Assembly (NCBI GenBank): GCA_030407315.1
Contig: JALQPE010000083.1
Location: 186,001 to 250,000, forward strand
Length of the DNA: 64,000 nucleotides
Source: Asparagopsis taxiformis
Lineage: Eukaryota; Rhodophyta; Florideophyceae; Bonnemaisoniales; Bonnemaisoniaceae
Direction of reading: 5' to 3'
In this document: positions 40,501 to 48,667 of the stretch, in pieces
How positions within the stretch are numbered: the stretch's first letter is position 1
Layout of the letters: every line of letters begins with the position of its first letter
Notes under the pieces: generated by a model
What the model saw: only the letters and a program-made list of their open reading frames with translations
What the model was told of the DNA's origin: nothing
The model's database searches: none
Made by a program: the position numbers and the translations under genes

Positions 40501-41952
40501 TTTGCGAAAGAGAAACTGGAGCTGGAGGAGCAAGAGAGGAGAATTGCCACGCAACTTGAAAAAGAAGTTGAACAAAAGAGCCATGATCTAGAGTGTGCAG
40601 AGCGAAGATTCCGAACCCTGGAAGGGGAATTGCATGCTTCGATTTTGAAATTGGAAGAAGAGAACAAGGAATTGCGAACTGAGGCTTCAACACGCACCGT
40701 CGAGTTGGAAGCTGCTGCACTCAAATTGGGTATAGAGCAAAAGGAACGAGAAGAACAAGAAGCGAAACTCTCCAAAGATGTCGAAAATTTGGAGAGGACG
40801 GTATCACAGCTGAAAGAGGAGCTTGCTTCAAAGACAGTTGAATTGCACAAGAGCATAAGCGAAAATAGTGCTGTTGAACAGAAGCTTCTCGAATTGAGAA
40901 GGTTGCTGAGACGTGCTGAACTTGATTTGAAAGAAGAGAGAAGTGCTAAGGAAATGCTTGAGAGTGAGAACCAAGATTTCCTGGCCACGATTGAGAACTT
41001 GGAAGGAACAGGTAGAAGTCTGAAGAATGACCTCCAACAGACGGAGACAATGATGCGCGAGTCCAAGAGGGAGTGTGCAAAGCTCGAGAAGACAGTTGAA
41101 CAAAATGCAGTGGAGATTGAGATGACGAAAGCACAGCTTCGTGAAAAGGAGCAAGAACTAAGGGCAGTTGAAGCTTTGAAATCCTCTCTTGAAGATGAGC
41201 GAGGTGAACTTCGTACGTCTCTTATCGAAGCTGCATCCTCTCGTGATGCGTTTGAACAGGATAACAGTGACCTTCGTGCCTGGGTAACAGATCTGGAACG
41301 GCGAGGGACGGAACTTCAGAGTGCTGTATCCAATTTTGAAGAAGTTGAACAGAGTCTCAGAGAGGCTCTAGAAAATCAACGCGAAACCTCCGAGCACGTC
41401 GCAGAACTGGTAGAAGAGCTGAAAAGCGAGAAGGAAGCTCTTGCAGGGGCGGATGCACGGGCAAGGACAGCGGCGCTTGAAAAGGACGCTGCGGAATCGG
41501 CAAAGAACAGCGCGCAGAAGCGAACATCGGACCTCGAGGCACGTATCCGCGAAATTCGGCAAGAACACGTCAAGCAAATTGGGCGTTCTGAGGAAGCAAT
41601 TCTGAGTAAATCGCGTCGCGTTTCAGAATTGGAGTCGTTGCTCGGCGAGAAAGAACGCCAACTTGCACAACAGGCATCGATGTCTGACTCCCTTTTCGCA
41701 GCACACGCTGAACTTGCACAGAAAGACGACGACGTAAATGCACTTCGAAATAGAGCCGAGTCTGCTGAGGCTCGCGCCGAAGAGCTGCAAGTGATTGTGG
41801 CAGGATTGAAAGCGCAATGTGCTGAAATTAGTGAAAAAGGCTCAGGTGATGCGTTGCGTGCGCTCGAAGCGGAGCATAATGAATTGCTCGTCTGTCTTGC
41901 AGATCTGGAATTGGAATGTACGCTACTCAAGGAGCAGCTAGGCACAGAGTAG
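34522..41952 (+). CDS. USO1: Giant p115/Uso1-type vesicle-tethering golgin
   Basis: A 2476-residue protein. I start at the ATG opening MNYISRGLRYVAG, which matches the MNFLRG-type start of p115. The head (about residues 1-780) is an armadillo-like superhelix with p115 phrases such as LPQDRRAAISKL, LDLLISICGTL and VVQDVLIVLRNLIEGT. From about residue 810 on it is almost unbroken coiled coil rich in Glu, Leu, Lys and Ser, ending HNELLVCLADLELECTLLKEQL, which resembles the p115 C-terminal LLVLLADQ segment. p115 tethers COPI/COPII vesicles to the Golgi with Rab1. Animal p115 is about 960 residues and yeast Uso1 about 1790, so the rod here is much longer. No frameshift or stop breaks it. Confidence 0.88.
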   Translation: MNYISRGLRYVAGSDTSSVDQVPRLIERIKTSALPQDRRAAISKLTQLAKQSPQRQVQVGELALKIIHAVLDQDKEYDETLKVTLDLLISICGTLDPPSLDAPSVETLDAADIARQNEQRIKDFEHASAKAAATNVDMFLGLPNAALLILEMLHNNDFYVKFGSIELLTAMAANSRETLQMAILEAPQGVTRICDLLDDAHRHVRSNAVLLLSTLCEQSSEICKIIAYGGVLEKLFSLMETLTAPASVNEFGDIDDEEDNLESAIVVQDVLIVLRNLIEGTKMTKTFLRDTGCLPRLVNVLSKSIDDSNIVSQSGKQPSAQIPSAGVKAAVEKRARKNLLIVIQCVSAIVSDADDETAQIKTELATTNLFPSLAHVVFGYDDSPDSEKKHSKGLVQLRIAALKTMSMLVRGHDEYRSIFSSSTYALKSEESITVQVAALRAMTKDPSSAIREASYLVLRESLTVDSALGLPSSTLLNALTGSAGSSSYPMSSVASNDRSSRSISSNSTNIMYLAEELKATLVGWPEHADASAVFYAASIISWVVERVQGAKERLLASYVNGGALLPQIIRVMGKVEREQGPPEVRVALFSLACVWLHDSPSAVSAFLSSAVHLPMLVEIITKTGSRGDLGEVHTKGLSAVLLGICLQATGIESGSEHSSDGGFLSGGGGASVVIPRGTIADVIRNRIGITIFTECLDDVRATKAFTYENTGKDPWEFAGTLASTEEKSGFMSANGHLGHERWYDLGVKNVVDAVYASVGAKALDLIPTTDSSSKAASGVNGYNPTMNGHAVPGDLSSTQKAILEDSARDEVLNSYKEFIRSQDENLNAARRQIEELASALKETQLELDSAGRNEFGSAEVSEMRRLREQNADLSAQKQVMETLLEEKNADFAALSDAYASLEEEQVMRGNTDQHGTDPTEVQQLRAQIPIIQNSLGAEIAKSSELIRRKELLEDQLRVVSVELESANRERDLLRSNVQPNVVELLQWRTRAEVAEGKISSRQAHLDSVISEQESLEKRMQEAIRQRDEATAAVQALNHSNERTLVELEELRSTRKRELQIARESSASSNAGLHQEIDYLKSQLGEASRAQRAQSENNDSSRDQIVTEMKMLQEEHRQVESLLQQTRIELQDSKNVSQEWQKRAEANEAAKDRAVLENNKLTSVARDLERKVVDLQKSITSQTETTSTANSRVSELDRQCAELDEIRHRIEEEANALRDELATRTEQSIRLSGQLYEAEEAKISAEEAQKEAEQQLAAALEDIEKLRDQSTRERYLGADDLKSKIADLEEELRSTKELLADSRDRESLGQALASDRDAALEKVESLESEFVRLRSHEETLQVEVNEMRERLMLLDEAEEAKRSLTLQVVSLQNSLSEARERGTIEVENIQTKKIEDTSKAAELEELQVHLDEKNLRLEELELSLTNALDRISSESSQLVDLQKQLSETEALLSVLGSEKDELSAKHQDLEQEIYTHRETANSLTSQLKAVQKSLAESEQKQAATSHELASLVDACKLAEQDSTTLQEENVRLRENQAQLYNKIRSLRKQREFSGMCFAVENVVNEMVSDATVATSSTWVEETTALQKEKDDALRRKADVCQELELALSKLKPQPNSIETLNENVSINLDGTETEYDEKEKAGEEVEQVIANPEVEKHISLPIKEMMVSVDHEQLPSGPGEEVKIPRDPPQSPTRVRELEGALRDAAKTVSATHIELINAQALLVELSSDKTVMRTELLCAHEKIQELESQLISQQAQTRDITKAVADEGQKPNSPSQELTVDLLNAANVEIDNLRTALKRSAAEADTATSLLSHIDATLSQIEKDKMTLESSHHIAEEARKSLEEEVLNLRNQKSTLLSEIEVCRKEGDALSTELYARINSLENEISRSQETSVRECTRLQNRVAEKDQEATAREKYVVSIRNELEKCRDEIRDANERITSLSDSETKLTAETEELETTVVKLKRSLHVSKTTETDLEQSLSKVRNELENAKDTFAKEKLELEEQERRIATQLEKEVEQKSHDLECAERRFRTLEGELHASILKLEEENKELRTEASTRTVELEAAALKLGIEQKEREEQEAKLSKDVENLERTVSQLKEELASKTVELHKSISENSAVEQKLLELRRLLRRAELDLKEERSAKEMLESENQDFLATIENLEGTGRSLKNDLQQTETMMRESKRECAKLEKTVEQNAVEIEMTKAQLREKEQELRAVEALKSSLEDERGELRTSLIEAASSRDAFEQDNSDLRAWVTDLERRGTELQSAVSNFEEVEQSLREALENQRETSEHVAELVEELKSEKEALAGADARARTAALEKDAAESAKNSAQKRTSDLEARIREIRQEHVKQIGRSEEAILSKSRRVSELESLLGEKERQLAQQASMSDSLFAAHAELAQKDDDVNALRNRAESAEARAEELQVIVAGLKAQCAEISEKGSGDALRALEAEHNELLVCLADLELECTLLKEQLGTE

Positions 41953-42104
41953 AACGTGTACAATTTCAGAGATGGCAAGGGTTCGGCATGAATGTTGTAA
42001 AATCACTGTGGTTCTGCTCTTCCGTATCGATTTATTCACCAACACTCGTAGTTTAGTTTACAACCATCCACAACAACATGGTACATACTGCCCGACCTTT
42101 CCGT

Positions 42105-42761
42105 TTATGCAAGAGAGTCGTCCTTTGCATACGACACCGATGCATCTACCTTGTGAACCGCAGTCGAAAACGATCGCAGCATCACCTCCCCCTTCTCCTT
42201 GATCGTCCGCGGCCCACTCTCCTCCCACGTCGTAGGCGTCTCCGTATCCTCCTTTGTATAAATCAACATGTCAAACGAGCACGCCTCCTCCAACAATGGT
42301 AGAAACGTCACACTCGCCGTAATCTGTCTCACAACCGCCTGAATCTCCCCCATTATCTGCTTTTCACTCTTCCCCCCGTCCCCACCCCCACCACCTGATC
42401 CAGCCTCGTTTCCGGCAACGCTTCCACCCTCCCCCTCCTCCACTTTCCCCACATCAAACGCCCACCGCTCCAGCACAACCCCCGTCGCCACAGACGCAAT
42501 CACCACTACAACCCGCTGCAGTTGCGACAGCTCCAGCCAGTGGCGCATCTGCGCCAGCACCGAATCGAGGTACTGTTTGACGCCTGGATCGGTGGACACC
42601 AGCATGGTCATTCCGTACTTTTGGACGCGGACAAAGGTCTCTGGGGCGTAGATGCCGCGTTGGAAGAGGAGGGTGTTGACGCCGTAGGCGAAGAATTCTG
42701 TGACGAGCTCTGCGGATCCATTGAGTGAAATGGAATGTTGATGCGGGTTATTGTTGGCCAT
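42105..42761 (-). CDS. MAD2: MAD2 spindle-checkpoint protein (HORMA domain), copy A
   Basis: A 218-residue HORMA protein. Conserved MAD2 phrases include SISLNGSAELVTEFFAYGV, LFQRGIYAPETFVRVQKYG, VLERWAFDV, VVRQITASVTFLPLLEEAC and WEESGPR, plus the C-terminal safety belt ending FSTAVHKVDASVSY. MAD2 converts from open to closed form on MAD1 and CDC20 and holds back the anaphase-promoting complex until kinetochores attach. A Gly-rich insert (AGSGGGGGDGG) lengthens the loop before the last long helix by roughly a dozen residues over animal MAD2. The ATG opening MANNNPHQHS is used; a longer frame upstream begins with GTG. The core of the gene is nearly identical to copy B at 49220-49876. Confidence 0.92.
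   Translation of the reverse strand: MANNNPHQHSISLNGSAELVTEFFAYGVNTLLFQRGIYAPETFVRVQKYGMTMLVSTDPGVKQYLDSVLAQMRHWLELSQLQRVVVVIASVATGVVLERWAFDVGKVEEGEGGSVAGNEAGSGGGGGDGGKSEKQIMGEIQAVVRQITASVTFLPLLEEACSFDMLIYTKEDTETPTTWEESGPRTIKEKGEVMLRSFSTAVHKVDASVSYAKDDSLA
42121..42747. repeat. Gene-conversion-like tract, MAD2 copy A
   Basis: 627 bases matching 49236-49862 with five mismatches counted by eye (42297, 42378, 42507, 42525, 42554). Identity falls away abruptly outside the tract on both sides, although the reading frame and codon number stay aligned. Confidence 0.9.
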
Positions 42762-42853
42762 GATTGAGCTGAGCAGACATTTGATGAAGGTGATGATGAC
42801 GAAGAGGAGATTGAGGTGAATGGAGCGTGTTGGTCGCGGCACGTGCTCGGGAA

Positions 42854-42861
42854 TGACGTCA
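42854..42861. promoter_or_regulatory. CRE/bZIP palindrome upstream of MAD2 copy A
   Basis: A perfect TGACGTCA, 93 bases upstream of the MAD2 copy A start codon, in the gap between MAD2 and the F-box gene. Supported by motif and position only. Confidence 0.4.
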
Positions 42862-42948
42862 TCAAGAGGACATGTACACTACGTGCAACGGGGTTTATGC
42901 TGTCGAAAACTATACTTAAAATACCAAAATTCTAGAAGCAACACTATA

Positions 42949-44043
42949 TTAAACTCTAATATGCGGCAGTTCCCTGAACATCATCTCCATCTTCTCCACA
43001 TTGCTCTTACTCTTAGCCCACCAAAGCTTTGCCTCCAAAACTCGGACAACTTCAGCGGTACCAATAGCGCCACTTTTCAAAACCTTTTCAACAATTCTCC
43101 TCGCCTTGAGTCTAGCATTTCCATCACAAATCAACAAGCACTTATAACACGGACCGAGTCCCACATGCACATCGACCAACTTGCGGACCATGCGTACACA
43201 GGCATCAAACGGTTCTTCGCACACGCCGCGTCTAAACTGAACGACGGTAGCGCTAGCGGCGAGGACCCACTCAAGCTCGCGTAATTGCATGCCTGCGGCG
43301 GCGACGACAGCTTGCACGGCGTTTTCTGCGGTCTCTGCGCGATGAAAGCGGGCCACATCAGCCAAGACGGCGGCTTCGACGCAACGGTGGGCGACGACGA
43401 GGTCGCGATGCTCGTGAAGGGCGGCGCGGAGGACGGTGCGCAAGCAGAAGAGCTGTAGGCGAGCGCCACGGGGCGGGGGTGGATGAGGCTGGAAGGCGAA
43501 TGTGTACAAACTGCGGAGTTTGCGGGAGCGTGTGCGGGTGGGAGGGGCTACGCGTGCGGGCGGAAAGTGCATGCGCAGGACGAAGGGGTCGATGCGAAGA
43601 AAGGCGGCGGCCTGTTCGGGGGTGAAACAGGAGGCGACGTCGGAGGGTTCATTGGCGGTTTCGGGGTCGAGGAGACGGGCGAGTTGGTGCATGCAGTGCT
43701 TGGGACGGAGGGAGGGCGCGGTGTCGAGGAGACGGACGATGGAGAGGAGGGCGTTTAAGTGGGAGTTGGGGAGAGCAAATTCCGGGAGTAGTGCACGATG
43801 AGTGGCGCTTAGTAGGGCGCGATGGCAGTGGGCTCGGTTCTGACGACTGGTTTGGGAGAGAGCGGAGAGAGAGGTTAGTGGTAGATGTGTAGCGATTTGA
43901 TGCCAGATGTCTGGGGGGAGACGCGGGAGTGGGGGGGCGGCGGTTGGGGAGTAGTTGGTTGTGGTTGCGGTGGTTGTGCGGAGACGCTTGAGAGGGGGCG
44001 TTGGGAAGGAGAGGGGTCGCAGACGTTTGGTCGCTAGCGCCAT
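42949..44043 (-). CDS. F-box-like protein
   Basis: A 364-residue protein. Residues about 38-80 read PPLPRLPPDIWHQIATHLP, then LTSLSALSQTSRQNRAHCHRA, an F-box with the LP.D....I..HLP..SL..L..... pattern that binds SKP1. The rest is helical and Ala/Leu/Arg-rich, with no repeat type I recognise; CYKCLLICDGNARLKARRIVEK near residue 300 contains closely spaced cysteines. GC-rich codon use (many GCG and CGG) differs from the AT-richer genes around 26-34 kb. The ATG at 44043 is used. The gene lies upstream of MAD2 copy A on the same strand, 188 bases away, with no sign of co-transcription. Confidence 0.65.
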   Translation of the reverse strand: MALATKRLRPLSFPTPPLKRLRTTTATTTNYSPTAAPPLPRLPPDIWHQIATHLPLTSLSALSQTSRQNRAHCHRALLSATHRALLPEFALPNSHLNALLSIVRLLDTAPSLRPKHCMHQLARLLDPETANEPSDVASCFTPEQAAAFLRIDPFVLRMHFPPARVAPPTRTRSRKLRSLYTFAFQPHPPPPRGARLQLFCLRTVLRAALHEHRDLVVAHRCVEAAVLADVARFHRAETAENAVQAVVAAAGMQLRELEWVLAASATVVQFRRGVCEEPFDACVRMVRKLVDVHVGLGPCYKCLLICDGNARLKARRIVEKVLKSGAIGTAEVVRVLEAKLWWAKSKSNVEKMEMMFRELPHIRV

Positions 44044-44328
44044 GGGGGATGGGAGGGATGCGAGACGATGGTGGACGGTGACGGTGCGTCAAGAGCATAT
44101 GAGGGTGGTTGTGTTGTGTAAATAGAAATGAGAGAAGCGGTAGGCACACGCCTCACGGGGCCGTGCGTAAGGGAGGCGGGCGCAATGCATACACTTTAAA
44201 GCGGGCGAACGGCGCTTGGTCTGGTGCTGGTACATGTAGTTTAGAGGAACGAGGCCAGGCCAAGACGGGGTGTGACAGTCTAGTCCAGTGAGTCTAGTTG
44301 AGCGGACAGACGACGGAGTCGCGATGGG

Positions 44329-44376
44329 GCACGGCACAGCACAGCACAGCGCAGCGCAGCGTAGCGTAGCGTAGCG
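44329..44376 (+). repeat. Pentanucleotide array GCACA / GCGCA / GCGTA
   Basis: About nine and a half units of 5 bases that drift from GCACA to GCGCA to GCGTA. Its complement pattern appears at 44957-45022. Confidence 0.8.
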
Positions 44377-44434
44377 TTGTATAGAGTTGAGCAGACGCGG
44401 CCACAAGCGCAGAGTGCAAGCCAGGCGAGGTGGC

Positions 44435-44494
44435 GCGAGACGAGACGAGGCAAGCCGAGTCGAGTCGAGCCGAGCCAAAACAAGACGAGGCGAG
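44435..44494 (+). repeat. Pentanucleotide array NCGAG
   Basis: Twelve units of 5 bases, mostly NCGAG (ACGAG, CCGAG, TCGAG), with two degenerate units in the middle. Confidence 0.75.
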
Positions 44495-44956
44495 CCGTCA
44501 CGGGTCGAACAGCTCAACGCGAGGCAATACAAAGAGTTGAGCACAGTTTGAGCAGTTGGCTATGGCTGGCTGGCGCGCGCCCCACGCCAATGGGCCGTTG
44601 GACGCCTCGATGTGTCCAAAGCGTCTGTAGGCTTGGCCCGACGACATGCTGATATAAGGACCGAATGGACTTGCTTCTTTGGCCCATTCAGTAGCTTTTT
44701 CTCAGGGCCATATTGAAGGACGCATTTGCGTCGCTTGTCCTTGCTCGTGCCGTTGCATCGGGCCTGTCCACGTGCGTACCCCAGTGCGGCCACTCTTGTC
44801 CCTGCAAATCGGCTCTCGTCCAGGCACACACACAAGTCACCGTCCATGTTGGTCGTCGTCATTACACGCGCCCGCGCTGCAGCGCGCCGCTACGAGCAAC
44901 AGCACCAACCCGTCGGTCGACCCGCAACGCCGCGTCCAACCGCTGCGCCGTTGTGC

Positions 44957-45022
44957 GCTGCACTGCACTGCACTGCACTGCGCCGCACCGCGCCGCGCCG
45001 CACCGCGCTACGCTACGCTGCC
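44957..45022 (-). repeat. Pentanucleotide array, inverted relative to 44329-44376
   Basis: Thirteen or so units (TGCAC, CGCAC, CGCGC, TACGC). Read on the minus strand it starts GCGTA GCGTA and ends in GTGCA units, so it mirrors the first array in inverted orientation. Confidence 0.7.
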
Positions 45023-45627
45023 TGCGCAACGCCAAACACAACACAATGCGCTTGGCCAGCTGTCTTCTCAATGATTCATCGCTTCCATTCGGCCACCGAT
45101 TCCATTGCTTCTATAAAACATTGGAACGCTCAAACTCTCTTGTCCCAATACATCGCCTTGTGAACACTGCGCCCATCGCGCCACCTGTCCACTGTATGTC
45201 GACCGGCCTACCCACATACGTGCTAGCGTACCAACACTGCACCACCCGCCCCGCCCTGGCCCGCCATGGCCCCCGCCCTTGGCCCCGCTCGACCCACATG
45301 CCTCGCGACTCCCAATTCGACTCGCCTTCACGTGTCCGTCAACTGATCTGATACCTTGTACTGCATACGTTATATCATGTCCCATCCATCTTACAAAATT
45401 CTTTCCCTTTACAATTACTTTCCTTTCTTTTCAATTCCGTCCTCAACTACTTTTTTCGATTAGGGTTACTCCACCCTTCGACGCTTTGGACGCCGCCCGT
45501 CGACAGACAGCCTGTTCATTTCGATCTTCCCCATACCGCATCAATTCATTACCTTTTCCCCTCCGCATCGCTTTCGCCAAATCGCCACGCTCGATCCGCG
45601 CAGCCGTTTTCATTCCCAACAACTCCA

Positions 45628-46377
45628 ATGGTCGCCAGCAGAGACGCCCGAAGGCGCGCTAAAGAAGCCGTTCGTTTCTTCAAATTTCCTTCCACTCCCT
45701 CCTTCTCGTATCCTGCCCTCACTAACTCGAGTCCTTGCTCCGATCTTCATCTCCGTCACGATACTACAATATAGGCCGTCGTAGAACAAGTGCAGACCAT
45801 TACAAAGCCCATCGGTGGCGCCAAAAACGGCGCAACTCGAACTGTCGTTGTCAAAAAGGGCTCCAAATGGTACCCAGCTGATGACATTAGGAAGCCTGTC
45901 CCGAGCAGGAAGCACATTCACAAACCAACAAAGCTCCGCTCATCAATCACCCCCGGAACTGTCCTAATTTTGCTCGCCGGTGCCAATCGCGGATCCCGTG
46001 TCATTTTCCTCAAGCAGCTCCCGTCCGGTCTCCTGCTTGTCACTGGTCCCTTTGCCATCAACCACATCCCGTTGCGACGCGTCGAACAATGCTTCGTTAT
46101 TGCGACTAGCACTAAAATTGATGTGTCCTCTGTCGACGTTTCCAAGTTCGATGATGCTTATTTCAAGAAGGTGAAAGCAAAGAAGGACACCGCTGTCATG
46201 GAAACCGACGACCCCAAGCCAAAGAAGGAACCCGTCTCAGAGGAAAAGGTTGCTGACCAAAAGGCCGTCGACACTGCGATCTTACCAATCATTGAAAAGG
46301 ATCCTCTTATGACTAGCTACCTCAAAGCCAAATTCAGGCTAACCAAGGGACAATACCCACATGAGATGAAGTTCTAA
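45628..46377 (+). CDS. RPL6: Ribosomal protein eL6, two exons
   Basis: Exon 1 is 45628-45669 and exon 2 is 45775-46377, giving 214 residues. Exon 1 codes MVASRDARRRAKEA. Exon 2 carries the eL6 body: KWYPADDIRKP, KLRSSITPGTVLILLAGANRG, RVIFLKQLPSGLLLVTGPF and the NHIPLRRVEQCFVIATST segment. The C-terminus ends LTKGQYPHEMKF. eL6 is a cytosolic 60S protein. Exon 2 alone has no ATG before GTG at 45790, so the upstream exon is needed. An intron just after the first codons is common in ribosomal-protein genes. AATAAA at 46394-46399, 17 bases after the stop, is a likely poly(A) signal. Confidence 0.9.
45670..45774 (+). other. Spliceosomal intron in eL6
   Basis: Donor GTTCGT at 45670, branch ACTAAC at about 45721, acceptor ATATAG ending at 45774; 105 nt, phase 0, after codon 14. 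The donor matches that of the FoP-like gene. Confidence 0.75.
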
Positions 46378-46802
46378 TGACGTTCAACCTGTCAATAAAC
46401 TTTACAATTCGTTTGTGCTGACAGAACCAATTTCAAGACACCCTTTACATAGTTGCTAAAAAATTGTCTAGTTGAATAGATATCAAAACGGATCACATCT
46501 GTATAGAGCAAAGTTCGACTGTGCATGAAGAACGAGTTTAATGATTCGCGAGTGATAAACCGACCTGATCTACAACGTGTAGGAATGTGTATTACCAATG
46601 TGACAAACTCAAAGCTAAAGCGAAGATTGAATACAGATTTAATCAAGCGACTGGTTCATCGCACCACATTGACTTCCAGTTTGCCTAATCCCAGTTTCGG
46701 TAGCCCAAAAAGGCAGTGTGTCGTAGTATGTTCAAAGGCCAACATCACACCAAGCATCAAAACCATTTCTACTCCACGCCTCTGCGCACTCTGAAAGTTG
46801 AG
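46378..46802. other. Convergent gap, eL6 / uS12
   Basis: 425 bases of two 3' ends, including AATAAA at 46394-46399. No gene seen. Confidence 0.5.
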
Positions 46803-47240
46803 TTATGTCCTCGGCTTCTCCTTCTTGTTTCGGAAGAGCGCAAGCAGTGATACACCAGCTACCTTGACAACCTTAAATCGCACACCAGGAAGATCACCTA
46901 CTGAATGGCCACTTCTTCCGAATCCTGAAATAAGCACTTCATCATTTTCTTCGACAAAGTTGAGACAACCGTCACCTGGAACGAAGGCGGCGATCTTCTT
47001 TCCATTTTTGATCAGCTGAACACGGCAAGATTTTCGAATAGCAGAATTTGGCTGCTTGGCCTCGATACCAATACGCTCCAGGACAATTCCCTTGGCATGC
47101 GACGCGCCACCAAACGGATTGGCCTTCAATGCTGTTGCAGAGTGCTTTCGCGAGTAGCGCTTGTTGTGCCATTTCTGTTCGCGACGATGGGTGCGCAATT
47201 TACGTGCGCAACGCGTTCCCGCCGGTTTTCCGTTACCCAT
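46803..47240 (-). CDS. RPS23: Cytosolic ribosomal protein uS12 (RPS23)
   Basis: A 145-residue protein that matches eukaryotic RPS23 throughout: [67 protein letters not shown] and [17 protein letters not shown]. It forms part of the decoding centre of the 40S subunit. The proline of KQPNS, hydroxylated in other eukaryotes, is present. The N-terminus ([22 protein letters not shown]) is slightly different from the animal form. Convergent with eL6, giving a pair of cytosolic ribosomal-protein genes end to end. Confidence 0.97.
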   Translation of the reverse strand: MGNGKPAGTRCARKLRTHRREQKWHNKRYSRKHSATALKANPFGGASHAKGIVLERIGIEAKQPNSAIRKSCRVQLIKNGKKIAAFVPGDGCLNFVEENDEVLISGFGRSGHSVGDLPGVRFKVVKVAGVSLLALFRNKKEKPRT

Positions 47241-47698
47241 GTTGAATTTTCACGAGTTGGAGACGATGCGTCGATTCTGCCTGTGTCGGGATGGATAGCT
47301 TGGACGCGGTAATACGGTAGTGGCACCAGCGCAGCGTCCGGCGTTGCGAAGACAGACCAGCTCAGTGATCTACAGAAAATGAACGAAACGTGTAAATTGG
47401 TGCAGACGACGGCGAAAACTGTTGCAGCCAATCACGCATTCGCTTCTTTTCTACTTAGGGTAAACACTGAAAATATTCAGATTCATTTTGAAATATTTCA
47501 AACTTCAAATTTTAGATTTGTCTTATGAGCACGTAATCAACTCTCACATGAATCCTAGTGGACCTAACAGCCGTTAATTGCCTTGTCGACGATTGCCTCC
47601 TTGGTCGACCGTAAGGAATAGACCGGCTGTGCTTGTCAGTCTAGAATGTATGCAATCTTCCTCTGCCGTCATCGTTTCTTTCGCGGACTTTAGCCAAC
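47241..47698. other. Divergent intergenic region, uS12 / C2 protein
   Basis: 458 bases between divergent start codons. A/T-rich in its centre (about 47480-47530). No motif I can name. Confidence 0.45.
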
Positions 47699-48667
47699 AT
47701 GAAATATCGTTTGGGCTATGAAGCGGTAATAACAATCCAACGGGCCCGCATTCATCCTCGAAACCTCCATGCGAGTAACCCATCAATTTCGTCAAACCCA
47801 TATGTCCACATTGGAATTATGGTGCCAAAGGGCAGCGAGGATGTCACAGTACCAACCAACTGCGTTACGCGTATTTTGCCACGCACGGACGATCCCGTAT
47901 GGAACCAAACTTTTCGACTACCCGTGATGCCAAACTCCGATGTTCTCGTTTTGCAAGTTTTCAACGAACCTTCTCCACAGTCCGGAATTGCGTCGCGTAC
48001 AATCGCGAAAGCACAGCGTGTCCATTTAACGCGACAGTCGCAGTCGATGTCCAATCCGCGTCCACCGCATCCATCTGAAAGCCAGGTTTCGTCCGCTGAC
48101 CTATCTTCAGCCGCATCTGTGCACCCATTATCGGGAAAAAACCAACAGGGAAAGATCCCTGACGGAGTTTTGATAGGCTTGTGCCTTCTTCCTGTGGCTC
48201 GAATCGCGCCCAATGGAGAGGTAACCAAGCATGCAATGGAGATATTTCCGCGACCGACTGAACCAACTGTTGGCTGTCTGTATGTTGCGACCAAAATGGA
48301 ACGAAAGGCGATTCCGACATTGACTCTTGATGACCTCAGAAATCCAGCAATTATCAGTCAGTTTCATTCGAGTCGACTGTTAGCGGCAGAATCGCGATTT
48401 CTTGGTATTGGCGAACTAGCTGCATTTCTGTTTGAAGAGGGGTATTCTACTTCACCGACTGAAAACTGGGACCGTGCTGTTGTGATGCTTGCACAACAGC
48501 TCGCTTTTCGAATGTACCAGATCAAGTCGTCCAGTAAATCTGAAGGCAGTTCCAGCGAAGATTCGGGAGAAAGGGCACAATATATTGACAGTCTTAACGA
48601 CGAAGCAAATTTTGAAAAGGCGAAGCGTCGTATTTTGAAGGAAGGTGGCCTCTGGGATGGCTTGTAA
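47699..48667 (+). CDS. C2-domain-like protein of unknown function
   Basis: A 322-residue protein. Residues 5-105 look like a C2 beta-sandwich: EAVITIQRARIHP, then NPYVHIGIMVPKG, TRILPRTDDPVWNQTFRLPV and DVLVLQVFNE, with the D-D-P-x-W-N-Q-x-F signature. The Asp pattern for calcium binding is incomplete, so binding of lipid without calcium or of protein is as likely. A Ser/Pro/Gln linker follows, then an unrecognised helical part (LGIGELAAFLFEEGYSTSP, ending FEKAKRRILKEGGLWDGL). The ATG is the first in frame. C2 fold is probable from the signature; partners are unknown. Confidence 0.65.
   Translation: MKYRLGYEAVITIQRARIHPRNLHASNPSISSNPYVHIGIMVPKGSEDVTVPTNCVTRILPRTDDPVWNQTFRLPVMPNSDVLVLQVFNEPSPQSGIASRTIAKAQRVHLTRQSQSMSNPRPPHPSESQVSSADLSSAASVHPLSGKNQQGKIPDGVLIGLCLLPVARIAPNGEVTKHAMEIFPRPTEPTVGCLYVATKMERKAIPTLTLDDLRNPAIISQFHSSRLLAAESRFLGIGELAAFLFEEGYSTSPTENWDRAVVMLAQQLAFRMYQIKSSSKSEGSSSEDSGERAQYIDSLNDEANFEKAKRRILKEGGLWDGL

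Larger units (their letters stand above)
44044..45627. other. Low-complexity intergenic region with pentanucleotide arrays
   Basis: 1.6 kb between the F-box gene and eL6. It carries three pentamer arrays (listed separately) in GC-rich sequence, and a TATA-like tataaaa near 45113. Long open frames here are products of the repeats. No gene supported. Confidence 0.6.

Noticed and set aside
44713..45351. A 212-codon open frame on the plus strand
   Set aside because: It runs through the pentamer array (HCTAPHRAAPHRA-type translation) and resembles no protein; several frames are open here only because of the repeats.
45455..45475. Telomere-like TTAGGG
   Set aside because: Single occurrence, not an array; no sign of a chromosome end.
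45817..45826. E2F-like GGCGCCAAA in eL6
   Set aside because: Lies inside conserved coding sequence, so probably chance.
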